This document shows positions 1 to 10,935 of a stretch of DNA of 64,000 bases, one piece after another (the first letter of the stretch is position 1; each line of letters opens with the position of its first letter). Under the pieces are notes generated by a model that had not been told where the DNA came from, did no database searches, and saw only the letters and a list, made by a program, of their open reading frames with translations. Source of the stretch: Carnegiea gigantea. Lineage: Eukaryota; Streptophyta; Magnoliopsida; Caryophyllales; Cactaceae. The position numbers and the translations under genes were made by a program. Location of the stretch: NCBI GenBank assembly GCA_029747015.1, contig JAKOGI010002287.1:59652-123651 (forward strand). The letters run 5' to 3'.

Positions 1-1
1 T

Positions 2-2590
2 GGGAAGAGGTATGTGCTTGTCATAGTGGATGATTACTCTCGATTTACTTGGACCCTGTTCTTGGCCTCCAAGGATGAAACTTTTGAGAATTTTACTGCC
101 TTTCTCAAAAAGGTTGAAAAGAGAGTAGGACACTCATTGGTTAGTTTGAGGTCTGATCATAGTACTGAATTTGAAAATACAAGTTTTACAGAATTTTGTA
201 ATACGCATGGTGTTGATCATAACTTCTCGGCCCCAAGAACACCCCAACAGAATGGGGTGCTTGAGCGTAAAAACCGCACCCTAGAAGACATGACTAGGAC
301 AATGCTTATTGCTAGTGGTCTCCCTAGGAACTTTTGGGCAGAAGCTTTGAACACATCATGTTACATTATGAATAGATGTATGATTAGACCTATTTTGAAC
401 AAAACTCCCTACGAACTCTTCAAAGGCAGAAAGCCCAACATTATGCATTTAAGAACATTCGGTTGTAGGTGTTTTGTGCATAATAATGGGAAGGATGCTT
501 TAGGAAAGTTTGATCCCAGGAGTGATGAGGCAATATTTCTCGGTTATTCCTCTCACAGCAAGGCATACAAAGTTTTTAACAAAAGAACCTTGTGCGTTGA
601 GGAAAGTGTGCATGTGCTTTTTGACGAATCTAACTCGTTGAGTGAGAATAATGCACAGGAGGAAGAATTTGAATTAGGTCTTGTTCGAAAAGAAGTGTTG
701 CTCCATGAGAGACAAGGTAAGAACACCATGGAGACAACAGGCCCAGAAGTTGTCCCTCAAAACGGCAGGCAAGGTGAACACCAAACAGGGGAAAACACCG
801 TTGAACCCTGTTCGGGACCATGTTCTTCAGGAACAGGCTTACAAACAGGTGCAAAAACAGGCTCAGGAGGTGTTCGTGAGCCTGATTCTCCAAATATTCC
901 GGCTAGAGTAAAGCATGTGTCTGTGGATCCACTTACTCCACGACCATGGAAGCACCATAGTTCACACCCCCTTGATCAAATTCTGTCTGATATTAACAGT
1001 GGAGTGCAAACTAGGTCTAAGCTTAAGAATTTCTGTGCTTTCTATGCTTTTCTCTCTAACATTGAGCCAAAGAATGTGAATGAAGCTCTTGCAGATTCAG
1101 ATTGGGTCACGGCAATGCAAGAAGAGCTCCATCAATTTGAAAGAAACAGAGTATGGCACCTGGTACCTAAACCTGCAGAGAGAACAATCATTGGAACCAA
1201 GTGGGTGTTCCGAAACAAACTGGATGAGTCAGGAACAGTCACTAGGAACAAGGCACGGTTGGTTGTTCAAGGGTATAATCAAGAAGAAGGGATCGATTAT
1301 GAAGAAACCTTTGCACCAGCTGCTAGAATTGAGGCTATTCGAATCCTAATAGCCTTTGCAGCTCATATTGAAATCAAGCTATATCAAATGGACGTGAAAA
1401 GTGCATTCCTAAACGGATACCTTAAAGAAGAGGTGTATGTCAAACAACCCCCTGGTTTTGAAAACAGTGAATTTCCTAACCATGTTTTCAAACTAGACAA
1501 AGCTCTTTATGGTTTAAAACAAGCTCCTAGAGCTTGGTATGAACGTTTGTCAAGTTTTTTACTTGAAAATAATTTTAGAAGAGGCAAGGTAGACAATACC
1601 TTGTTTCTAAAATCTAAGGGGGAACATTTATTGATTGTCCAAATATATGTTGATGACATTATATGTGGTGCAACTCATCATGATTTATGCAATGAATTTT
1701 TAAATATGATGAGGAGTGAGTTTAAGATGAGCATGATGGGTGAGCTTAACTTTTTCTTAGGCTTAGAAATCAAGCAAACTCCAAGCGGCACCATGATCCA
1801 TCAACAAAAGTATATTAAGGAACTACTTAAGCGTTTTGGAATGGAGTCGGCCAAGCCCATTGATACTCCCATTTCTCCTTCTACTAAGTTGGTAATGGAT
1901 GATGGGAGTCCCTCAGTTGAGGAGAAACTCTATAGGGGCATGATAGGGTCACTCTTATACCTTACCGCTAGTAGGCCCGACATTGTTTTCAGTGTCGGTT
2001 TATGTGCCCGTTTTCAGTCTTGCCCTAAAGAGACTCATCTTAAAGCTGTTAAACGGATACTAAGATATTTGAAACATACACCCAATTCAGCTTTATGGTA
2101 TCCTAGAGGTTGTAATTTTGATCTTGTTGGATATGCTGACGCTGACTACGCTGGATTCCTAGTTGATAGAAAGAGTACCTCAGGTATGGCTCACTTTCTT
2201 AGACCTTGTTTGGTATCTTAGGCTACCAAGAAGCAACATTCAGTTGCCATGTCCACAGCAGAAGCTGAATATGTTGCAGCAGCTTCATGTTGTGCTCAAC
2301 TGTTGTGGATAAGACAACAGCTTAAGGACTTTTGTGTTGACACTGGATGCATTCCTATTTTTTGTGATAACACAAGTGCAATTAACATTGCCAAAAATCC
2401 ATGTCAACATAAAAGAACAAAGCATATTGACATTGGACATCATTTCTTGAGAGATAATGTTGAAAAGGGTTTAATTTCTATGAATTTTTGCACAACGGAA
2501 AATCAAATTGCTGATATATTCACTAAGGCACTAGCTAGAGATCAATTTGAAAGAAATAGACTGGAACTAGGGTTGGTAAGAACACCCTAA
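2..2590 (+). pseudogene. Ty1/copia pol (integrase, RT, RNase H), 5'-truncated by window edge
   Basis: This is the C-terminal two thirds of a copia polyprotein; the frame is already open at base 2, so gag, protease and the integrase N-terminus lie off the left edge. Visible integrase core features are [14 protein letters not shown] and [13 protein letters not shown], giving a D-D-E triad. RT shows [23 protein letters not shown] and the catalytic YVDD (near 1650). RNase H shows [16 protein letters not shown] and CDNTSAI. The frame runs 735 codons and is broken by TAG at 2219-2221, where copia RNase H normally has Trp; the same frame then continues to TAA at 2588-2590. One nonsense change in 2.6 kb indicates a young copy. 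The downstream ORF and long LTR place it in the SIRE/Maximus lineage (inference from family architecture). Confidence 0.95.
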
Positions 2591-3077
2591 GATACTTGTT
2601 TCCAAGACATGAACTAGGTTTGGTAAAAACAACCTCTACACCTTGTTCTCTCCCCTTGTTTGCAAATCTCATTAGCAACTGATGTGATTTATGTACAATG
2701 AGTGCATACACTCGAATTGCGTGTTTTTTAAAAGAGTGCAGCATAAGGGGATGTACTAAGGGTCACTGGAGCAACTCTGCCACCCCCAGTTCAAATGAGT
2801 CAAAATCAAACGGCAAAGAACAGGCAGATATCTTGATCGAGCGGAAAGAACAGGTACGTCCCTTGGTTGTTCAATGCGTATGGGAATGTGTTCTCTTTAA
2901 ACCTCCCTCCTTCCCAAGGCACACGCTTTTAATGTTCTCACCCGTTGCAAACCAAGAGATCTTTAAAAGTTTTTGAGGTGCCCTCTCTCTCGCTTTAAAT
3001 GCCCTGTTCTCAGTTCTTCTTTTCAGAAACAAACCCCGCAAACAGCCTAAAACCCTAATCTCTCTCCTCTAGCAACA
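2591..3077 (+). other. Spacer between copia pol and third ORF
   Basis: No gene is seen in these 487 bases. They lie between the pol stop and the ATG of the next ORF, the usual position of the intergenic spacer in SIRE-like elements. Short open frames here have no recognisable motif. The stretch ends in a pyrimidine-rich run (about 2970-3070) before the ATG in the context caacaATGG. Confidence 0.7.
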
Positions 3078-4955
3078 ATGGATTCCAACCACACCTCCAA
3101 CTCAAAAGCCCTGGTTTGTGCGTCCTCAATCCCTGCTCCCCCGCGCCCAATCCTGTACAAGCCTTTCAGATTTCTGAAAAGCTTGTCCCTAAAATCAGTA
3201 GGGATAGGGGTGGATAATATTCCCTTCAATTGTGGAAGGGAATTGGTGTTTCTTGAGGGGTCAATTGCATGTCCCCTTAAAGTAGAGTCGGAGGGTGCAC
3301 CATCGAGACCTCAAGATAAAATCTTGGAAACCCCTGAAGGGTTTAGTGATAATTTCGAACCTTGTTCTTTTGGGCTGTTTCCTGAAACAGTGCCAGAAAC
3401 AGGGAAAGACTCTTTTGACGCCGTGTGTGTGGAGGATTTGAATGTCGATTTGCGAGGGAATTCAAATGAGACATCAGAGGAGAGTCAGGAGAAGGATTCT
3501 CTCCCTGAGGCTAAACTCACTACTCCGGTTGCTCAAACCAGAGAGAAAAGGAAAAGGGTAAAAATAGTGGCCAGGCACAGCAGAACGCCAAGAACAAGGC
3601 CACAACCAAGGTCTCAGCCCTCTCAAACTCCCTCTTCTCCCAAATCCTCCAAGCCTTCTCGCAAATCTGCCAGAATTGCTTTTCAATCCGCTCCCCGTAT
3701 CTCCAAACCCTCTGCTCCAATTATCGAGGAGATTTCCTCTTCTTCTACCGAGGAGTTCTCGAGTTCTGACTCTGAGAGCACCTCTTTCAAACAGGGGACA
3801 CCGGTGTTCTCCGAGTCCTCTGAAGATCAAGCTCCTCCAAAATCCACCTCTAAACCTGCTATGAAGCCCTCTCCTGCAACCTCACCTCTCAAAAGAAAGC
3901 CCAGAACAGCTCCCCTACCAGACGCTACCACCTCTGTTCCTCCTTCCAAACGCCCAAAGAAGTCCACTCCCTCTCCTATGTCTGACAAACATGCACAATT
4001 GCTTAAGCGCAATGTCGTCAGGGGGAAGGTAGTGAATATACGTTTTTTTGAGGAACATGGTCTGGGGGTGTTCCTGAGCAAGTTGCAAGCCCAAGGCTGG
4101 CTCGACTTGTTTGCAAACACCCAGTTGGGGTGTTCTGTGCCTGAGTTGGCTGAGTTTTACACCAACTGCAGTGTCACCAAAGGGGTGGTGACAAGTTTAG
4201 TAAATGGGCAAGGCATTAAGGTTGATGCGCCCACACTTGGAAAAATATTGGGTGTGCCCTCACAAGGCTTTGCTGTGTATGTGAGGGAAGACAAAACTGC
4301 CCTGGCAACATCCAGGCTCCTTGAGGTGTCCCAACGCCTCAGTCAGAAACAGGGCCTGAGAACACCCCTCTCGGTTAAGAAGGGTGAAATGACCTCCCTG
4401 CACCAACTACTGTTTATTTTCACCATCAAGAACATAATTCCGCGAGGTCAAGGGAGAAACTCAGCAGATGCCCGTGATCAATGTCTGATGGATCTACTGG
4501 ATCGGGAGGAACCAATCAACCTCCCTGCAATTATGATTAGCCACATAGGGCGAATTGCGAACACCACCCGGGCACATGATCTTGGCTATGGGTTTCTGCT
4601 GACAAGGGTATTTGAGCACTTTGGGATATTGCTCACACGGAGAGTGGCGGCCCAAATCATTGATGAGATTAGGATTGACACCCTGCTATGGTTTGGCTAT
4701 GAGATTGGCGAAGGGTCAGTCTCCAAACAGGGTCGTCGACCACCTCGACCACCTGTTTCTGGGCAACCTTCCATCAAGGTTGAGGCTGTTCTTGAGGACA
4801 ATGCTCGCCTCAAGGATGAACTCTCAGCCGTCAAGGCTGCTCTTGCTGAGGAACAAGCCCTCTCCGCCAAACTCCATGAAGATTTGCTTGCCCTTCTCTC
4901 CACCCTTGCCCCCAGCATTCCTCCTCTGCAAACTAAACCACCCCTTGCTCCCTGA
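3078..4955 (+). CDS. Third ORF of SIRE-like copia element (putative plant transposon protein / env-like position)
   Basis: An uninterrupted 625-codon ORF lies between pol and the 3' LTR of the copia element. Residues 1-120 are mixed. Residues 120-300 are low complexity, rich in Ser, Pro, Lys and Thr, with basic patches such as KRKRVK. Residues 300-530 form a globular block containing VVRGKVVNIRFFEEHG and LGKILGVPSQGF, resembling the plant-specific putative transposon protein domain found in retrotransposon-encoded proteins. Residues 570-610 look like a short coiled coil. No signal peptide or clear membrane segment is visible, so a true envelope role is not supported; the env-like label rests on position only. 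The ATG at 3078 is the first of the frame and follows the pyrimidine-rich spacer. The ORF is fully open although pol has a stop. Its function is unknown. Confidence 0.85.
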   Translation: MDSNHTSNSKALVCASSIPAPPRPILYKPFRFLKSLSLKSVGIGVDNIPFNCGRELVFLEGSIACPLKVESEGAPSRPQDKILETPEGFSDNFEPCSFGLFPETVPETGKDSFDAVCVEDLNVDLRGNSNETSEESQEKDSLPEAKLTTPVAQTREKRKRVKIVARHSRTPRTRPQPRSQPSQTPSSPKSSKPSRKSARIAFQSAPRISKPSAPIIEEISSSSTEEFSSSDSESTSFKQGTPVFSESSEDQAPPKSTSKPAMKPSPATSPLKRKPRTAPLPDATTSVPPSKRPKKSTPSPMSDKHAQLLKRNVVRGKVVNIRFFEEHGLGVFLSKLQAQGWLDLFANTQLGCSVPELAEFYTNCSVTKGVVTSLVNGQGIKVDAPTLGKILGVPSQGFAVYVREDKTALATSRLLEVSQRLSQKQGLRTPLSVKKGEMTSLHQLLFIFTIKNIIPRGQGRNSADARDQCLMDLLDREEPINLPAIMISHIGRIANTTRAHDLGYGFLLTRVFEHFGILLTRRVAAQIIDEIRIDTLLWFGYEIGEGSVSKQGRRPPRPPVSGQPSIKVEAVLEDNARLKDELSAVKAALAEEQALSAKLHEDLLALLSTLAPSIPPLQTKPPLAP

Positions 4956-5219
4956 TTGTCAATATCTATTTTTTGTTGGTTTGGCATTGTACTGTTTTTT
5001 TGCAATGAAATATCTATTTGCAATGCTTTATATGCTTTTTTGCAACCGTCCTGTTGTTCTTGTTTTTTTAATGATGCCAAAAGGGGGAAGAATAGTGTAA
5101 CCTATTGACAAAGTGTGACGAATGAACCTGACCCTGACTAACTCCTTGTACCTACGTGGATCCCTATCAGCATTAAATTTTTTTTTTTGGTCAATATGGA
5201 CACTTGGTTTGTCATCATC

Positions 5220-5233
5220 AAAAAGGGGGAAAT
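5220..5233 (+). promoter_or_regulatory. Polypurine tract of copia element
   Basis: The run aaaaagggggaaat sits directly before the LTR start TGTTGAATTAG, as expected for the plus-strand primer of reverse transcription. A second purine run at about 5079-5090 (aaaagggggaagaa) lies 140 bases upstream. Bases 4956-5219 otherwise hold no gene. Confidence 0.8.
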
Positions 5234-6938
5234 TGTTGAATTAGTATATTTAGTTTTGATGACAACAAACCCAAGTGTAAAATGCTCTTAAGTAATGTTG
5301 CTCCAATGCAAATGTTGCTCCAAACAAAGTACACATACACTGTTATTTTCAATATGCATCTTAACTTGTTTGCTGAATGTTGAGAACAAGTCTTAAGAAC
5401 AGGTCTCATACTTTGACGACTCACGCTCAAGTCAAGAACACCACCTTGATGAGTTGATTGTGTGTTAAGATCAGTTTCTGAACTCAAGCAATACAAGAAC
5501 AACCTGGCAAATAGAGTAGGTGTTTTAAGGACAATCCAGCAAACAGGTCTTTCTGAACTCAAGCGATACAAGAACAACCTGGCAAACAGGTTGGTCAAGG
5601 TGGTTGGGGCAGCGTATTCATCTTGATCAAGATGACTGGATCTACAACAAGATTTCTTGGGTAATTTAGGTTTTATTTTTTAGACTCTTGTTAATATGCC
5701 AATCTTGAAAAGTCTCTAACTAACCACTCTTGAATCGGTTGCGCTATTTGCTTCAGAACACCAAGTTTGAACAACCCTGTAAACAGGGTACCTAGGGTGT
5801 TTCTGAACTGCAACGGCCAAACCCGGTTACTTTGGAAAACTTATTTTGGTTGGCCAAAAGCTCTAATATATTTTGATAAAATTCCAAGACAGCAATTTAA
5901 GCTGTAGAAAATCTTTTTGATATGAAAATCCCTTGGGAGATTTGCAAAACTGATTTTGGAAAATATTTACCAAAACCGAAAATATTTCTTTCTTATCCTT
6001 TGGGAAGTGATTAATTCAAAATTCAAAGCTGAGATTCTTTCCCATGTATCTCACGGCTATTTTTAAAGGGGAAAAGATAGACTTTTATCTTCCAAAAATC
6101 AAATCCCTACAATATTGGAAAAACTCTATCCTCATTGATCTTTTAGCCGTTGGAATTCTTTGTGCTAAGCAAAAATCTTTCTTTGCTAAACATAGCTGAT
6201 TTTATCACTTCTCCTTGTTTTTGACCGTTGGATTTTTTGTTTAAAATCTCAACATTTCACTCCCATTCAGAAAAAAGAGAAAAAACGAGAAACATACATA
6301 ACATACGCAAAAAGGGAAAATTACAAAAGTGGTTTTTCTAGTGAGAAGAATTTTTCGAGCTACTCTTGAGAAAAGAAAAACCAAGACAAGTTGTGTTTAA
6401 GCTGAGCTTTCAAGATATTGGCATACTAGGACCTCATTGTACCTTACACCTGCTTAAATCAGAAGCACCCCTGTAAGGTGTTTTGTAACCCTGATCTTGG
6501 ATCAGAAAAGTGAGTGAGTGGTCCTCAGTCGTGTGGACTTTGGACGTGTCCAATCTGGTGAGATTTGGACGTGGTGTAACCTTTCTTAGAAAAGAAGGTT
6601 ACGTGGTTGCAAGTTGTAACAAGGTGTGTTACATTTGTAACGTGTGAAGCCCGTTAGTGAAAGTGGTTAAATCCTACACGAGGTAGGTCGTGGTTTTTCA
6701 CACCTCAGTTGGGCTAGAGGTGTTTTCCACGGAAAAATTGTGTGTGCTTTATTTCCGCATTTATCTTGTTGATTTTCGCCTTTGAGCAAATTGAAAACAT
6801 CTGGTGCAAACAAGTCAGAAGGTTGTTTGTAATTCGAGAACAACCTCTGCAATCAAGAGGGTGTTTGCCAGTAAGTACGCGAAAATCGAACACCACAATT
6901 CACCCCCCTCTTGTGGGTAAGTACTCCTAAATACAACA
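5234..6938 (+). repeat. 3' LTR of SIRE-like copia element
   Basis: The LTR starts with TGTTGAATTAG immediately after the polypurine tract and is about 1.7 kb long. The 3' end is approximate: after a pyrimidine block (about 6898-6912) two CA-terminated stops are possible, at 6935 and 6938. Beyond that, caulimovirid-like sequence begins. The 5' LTR is outside the window, so LTR identity and the target-site duplication cannot be checked. It contains a 75-bp direct repeat (listed separately) and no coding region; the short frames in both strands have no recognisable motif. Confidence 0.8.
5475..5587 (+). repeat. Direct repeat inside copia LTR
   Basis: A segment beginning tttctgaactcaagc at 5475 recurs at 5550, 75 bases later, with only one change visible over roughly 37 bases. 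Such short duplications are common in LTR U3 regions and can carry enhancer motifs, but no function can be shown here. Confidence 0.8.
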
Positions 6939-7082
6939 AGATAGAAAGACCATTAGGTATAAAATAAGAACGGCTAGCAAACCAATCTATGAAGATGAAT
7001 TAGTCAAAAACATGACTATGGAGATATGCTATGAAGCTAACAATACAAATCTTAATAGTATCTATATCCAATGAAGGTATGT

Positions 7083-7377
7083 TTAGAGGGATATAATAAA
7101 TATGAATTATGTACCTATACAGATAGTGGTTGTTCTGTATGCTTTGAAAAATGATCGCTATTTTCAGAATTTATATGGAAAAGAGCCAAAAATCCTTTAA
7201 AAGCAAGGATGGCTAATAATAGCATTATGAGCCATTATGAAGTCATTGAAGAGTTATCCATAGAACTAGGAGGAGTCTAATATATTATATGAGTTCTATG
7301 GGCTACTAATCAACTCTCTTATGATATGATTATTGGAAATAACTTTCAGAGATTATATTCCCCTTGCACGCAAACCA
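7083..7377 (+). pseudogene. Caulimovirid aspartic protease remnant (copy A)
   Basis: The motif YTDSGCSVC (Asp-Ser-Gly at 7122-7130) matches the catalytic loop of retroviral-type aspartic proteases. A second conserved turn, MIIGNNF, follows near 7325. Several stop codons and frame changes lie between and after them. It sits just upstream of RT, the normal position. Copy B lacks this segment. Confidence 0.7.
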
Positions 7378-7678
7378 TAAACTAGATAATATTCGCAATT
7401 AATGGTGACTCAGTTCCTATTGAATATTAAGTAAGGCTACTCATCAAAAAATTGAGTTCACATGTAGCCAGCGTAGTGAGAAGGTAATGCCTGCACAACA
7501 TGAGATAGCACTAACAATCTCATTACTTGAGTTATCTATTAAAGAGTAGATTGCTGAACAACAAGAGTAATTATGCAAAGAACTTTACTCTGAAAATTCT
7601 CTAAAATTTTGTGATAAAGACAAGACATTCACAAAAATTACTTTGTTAAATCCCAAAACTATTATTTGAGTCAAACAA

Positions 7679-8292
7679 ATGGTGCATACACACCAGGATA
7701 TCCAGGAATCTAATAAACAAATCAAAGAAGTTTTGAATAAAGGATTAATCAAGACTAGCAAGAATCCTCACGCCAGACCCACCTTCATGGTAAGAAATCA
7801 CGTAGAAGAAAAAAGCCGAAATGCAAAAATAGTAATCAATTATAAAAAACTTAATGATGATACTGCCTTTGATGGTTATTATACTCCTAACAAGATAATC
7901 CTTTTCAATAGAATTTAAGGAGTCTCTTGGTTCTAAAAATGGATTACAAAAGTGGATATTGGCATATAAAAATGGATGAGGAAAGCTTTCTTTTAACTAC
8001 ATTTAGTGCCTCACAAGGATATTATGCATGGATAGTAATGCCATTTGGTCTTAAAAATGCACCTCAAATATTCCAAAGAAAAATAGATAACATCTTCAAA
8101 GAGCTTAATCATTGTTGTTTAGTTTACTTTGATGATATCCTTCTCTTTTCAAAAACCATAGAACAGCACAAAGATATTGTCTTAGTTGTCAGCCAAAGAT
8201 GTCTTGATCATTGTATTGTACTTGCTAAGAACAAGTGCATTTATACTGAACAAGAAATTGAGTTCTTAGGCCTAGAGATAAAAGTTGGATAA
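7679..8292 (+). pseudogene. Caulimovirid reverse transcriptase (copy A)
   Basis: Two open segments, 7679-7918 and 7927-8292, form one RT domain separated by a stop and a small frame problem at about 7916-7930. Visible motifs are KVLN-like EVLNKGLIKTSKNPHA, VINYKKLNDD, DYKSGYWHIKMDEES, MPFGLKNAPQIFQRK and YFDDILLFSK with the catalytic Asp pair (near 8131). The wording of these motifs is that of caulimovirids rather than gypsy elements, notably the KSGYW and DEES blocks. It is followed by RNase H. It is non-functional because of the break. Confidence 0.9.
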
Positions 8293-8299
8293 ATCATCC

Positions 8300-8860
8300 C
8301 ACAAAAGCATATTCTAGAAAAAAATAAAAAAATTTCCTGAAAAGATTGAAGATAGAAAGCAACTAGAAAAGAGCCTTGGATACCTTATCTACGTTTCAGA
8401 CCTTATTAAAAATTTACCTAATTGAGAACGCCATTGTAGCAGAAACTCAAAAAAAGAAGTAAGTTGGACATGGACCACTAGTGATTCAAAGATTGTTCAA
8501 AACTTCAAAAAGATTTGTAAAAATATTCATGTTCTTAATTTGCCTAATGAAGGAGATGATTTAATTCTTGAGACAGGTGCTAGCAATGAGCACCGAAGTG
8601 TAGCACTCAAAATCAAAGGGGGAGAAAAAACTTTGCAAATATTATAGTGGAAGTTTTAATAAGGCAGAATGCATCAATTCCATGATGGAAAAAGAAATTC
8701 TTACAGTTATAAGATGACTTGAAAAGTTCTTAATCTTTTTAGCCCTAAAACGTTTTCTTGTTCGAATAGATTGCAAAGGAATACTTTATTTTGTGAAAAA
8801 AAATTTATCAAATATGCAAGCACAAGGGCGACTGCTGCTTTTACAATTATTGCTTAACTA
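8300..8860 (+). pseudogene. Caulimovirid RNase H remnant (copy A)
   Basis: The stretch aligns by eye with the RNase H region of copy B (55313-55642). The first catalytic position of the block, Asp in copy B (ETDANKEHW), is Gly in copy A (ETGASNEH), and at least two frameshifts follow. It lies directly after RT. Confidence 0.75.
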
Positions 8861-8912
8861 GTTTTCCTTGATAGCAGAATTTTCTGACAGATAGTTTAAC
8901 TTGAACTAGCCA

Positions 8913-9967
8913 ATGGCGATCATCACAGCAGAACTCCTGTCGAAGAAGGAGAAAATCCAATATGAAATGTCATTACTACTAGAACAGGTTTCTCTTTATA
9001 GTAAAGTCCTTATAGATAATTTGGAATTTCATACAAAAAGTAGATCACGTTTTGGTCTGCTATCCTCTGCTTACCTAATAGCCCAAAGATTTTTCCTTCT
9101 AGAATTATAAACAAACTACCTAAGATGTCCTTATGATATCCAAGAAAAAAATAAGTTCTCATGTTCAAGAAAAATGGTTCAATGAGTGGTACACAGCCTG
9201 CATCTACTATTATCATAATTATTCATAGATATTTGGGAATCATAGAGTACTACAATCTACTTTCCCGATAAGTCAGGTGTTGGTGGTGTTAGTTTTCTAG
9301 TAAATTCAATCTCTCTAAATGACCCCATCATTAAAGCCTGGGAATACGAAATGGTAGTTTACTTCGTGAAATTTTCAGATCTAAAGTTCCCATTTTTCTC
9401 AAGACTAACTAAACTTCAGCAATGCATATTCAAAAGGATCCATTGGATTCTTACATTTCCTAATGGTCCAACAAAAATTCCAAATAATAGATGCGTATAT
9501 GTAGAGGTACATTGTGCACTAATGAAGTCTGAAAATTAAAAAGCCAAACCAACCCATTATCTTATCCAGATAGTTGATTTCGATGACCCTAATGATTGAT
9601 GACAAGAATGGAATTCAAAACGACGCCAATTACTTATTGATCCTGCTGTAGCAAGAGCCATCGATTTTTACAATATTTATCATCAAAGTTGGGGATTAAT
9701 TAAATGAGGAAAAATGTTAATGCATTGCGGAAACACTACTTTCGCATATCACAATGAGTTTAACTAATATATGAAGGTGGAGAGAGCAGCTTCAGAAGAT
9801 GTCTTCGATTATCTCTTTCATGTTAAAGCTGGAAAATCCTTATCAGAGAAATGAAAAAAATATCTTCTAAAGTTATTTGAGAAATGGGATCTAGAACATC
9901 TTCTATTTGATGAAGATTTTGATAATTGTCAGGATAATGATGCTTCGGAAGATATTATTAGAGATTA
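8913..9967 (+). pseudogene. Caulimovirid transactivator/inclusion-body-position ORF (copy A)
   Basis: A 65-codon open start is followed by colinear broken frames (for example 9351-9539, containing LTKLQQCIFKRIHWIL). The same protein is seen in copy B at 55734-56821, so it is a real ancestral gene. Its place between RNase H and the pregenomic promoter is that of the caulimovirus transactivator/viroplasmin. I see no diagnostic motif, so the assignment rests on position. Many stops are present. Confidence 0.6.
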
Positions 9968-10168
9968 AGGCATGCAGAATCTTAACAATGATGACTAGTC
10001 TTGTCAGCATTAAAAGGCTTTAAAAAGTAGTTGCTCCATTATTGCACCATTATGACAAATGTCGGATCTGTAAACTAAGGCAGTTTACTGTAGTCATGTG
10101 AATATAATTGTAGTCATGTGTAAAATCAGTATGTACTATAGCCATTAGGGCATCCTACCAGTCCCCTC

Positions 10169-10343
10169 TATAAAAGGAGAGACTGAGTGCTGAGACGGGA
10201 CACGGTCATTTGAGCATACTTAAGTAAAAGAGAAGTCAGGATTCTCTATTTCTCTATGAGCAAGCATCTCTAATAATCTTTGTAGCTTAAGTCCCTCTTT
10301 AATCTTTCCATTGTAATATTTTCGCTTTCAAGCTTTCAATAAA
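10169..10343 (+). promoter_or_regulatory. Pregenomic RNA promoter TATA box and poly(A) signal (copy A)
   Basis: TATAAAA at 10169-10175, in the context ctctataaaagg, is followed 169 bases later by AATAAA (10338-10343). Copy B has the same pair with 168-base spacing (57005 and 57173). A strong TATA just upstream of a short terminal redundancy containing the poly(A) signal is the standard caulimovirid arrangement. The bases after it, to about 10935, are leader-like and non-coding and match copy B at 57179-57795. Confidence 0.75.
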
Positions 10344-10935
10344 GGAGGTTTACCAGTAGGGAACGTTATTCAATCAAATCTTATGTCTTAAATATTATAT
10401 TTCTTGTTTAAAGTCTCACTATCCTTTAATATATCTGAGGTAGGAAATGAAACAAGTCTTTGATGTGCCTGATCTAAGGAAGGTGTGGTTGAGATTAGCA
10501 ATCTCTGTAAACCAGAAGCTAGAGGAACGCCGTAGTCTAATGCCGACTAAGTTTAGGTAATGATCAGACTCTTTAATTAAGTTTTAATTATTTTGCTAAG
10601 CATGGTGGGTCTATAACCATAGAAAGTATAATATTTATGATATAAGTATTAGATTGAGATCACTAGTACTAGTAAAATTATTATAAGAAGTTTAATCGTT
10701 AAAAACAAACATATTTCCTACTTAGACCCTTAAAATAGCTTATTCGCATAATTCACCCAATTTAGGGGTCTTTTTGCAATTTCTAAAAGTTTAAGGACTA
10801 AAATAATAAGAAAAAGAACCTAAGAATAGATTGTCTAAAAATATAAGGCACCCCAGAAGTAGTTTTAGAAAGACAGGGGCCTAAAAATAGTTACCATCAA
10901 ACTTTGGTACCTAAGTGCCAGTAATTCTATTTTCT

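Larger units (their letters stand above)
6939..10935 (+). mobile_element. Endogenous caulimovirid (pararetrovirus) copy A, 5'-truncated
   Basis: This is a decayed pararetrovirus segment in the order protease, RT, RNase H, transactivator-like ORF, pregenomic promoter, poly(A) signal and leader start. Copy B (39771-57795) matches it from RNase H to the leader, and together the two show a CP-MP / PR-RT-RH / TAV order like Cavemovirus and Solendovirus (family knowledge; genus is inference). No integrase is present, as expected for plant pararetroviruses, which integrate passively. The left end is cut by the copia insertion; the first 140 bases may encode the end of the preceding ORF. Stops and frameshifts occur in every domain. 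Confidence 0.85.

Noticed and set aside
3474..5080. Antisense and alternative frames within the third copia ORF and beyond it (for example 4612-5100 and 5218-5598)
   Set aside because: They overlap the intact 625-codon ORF or the LTR start and show no motif.
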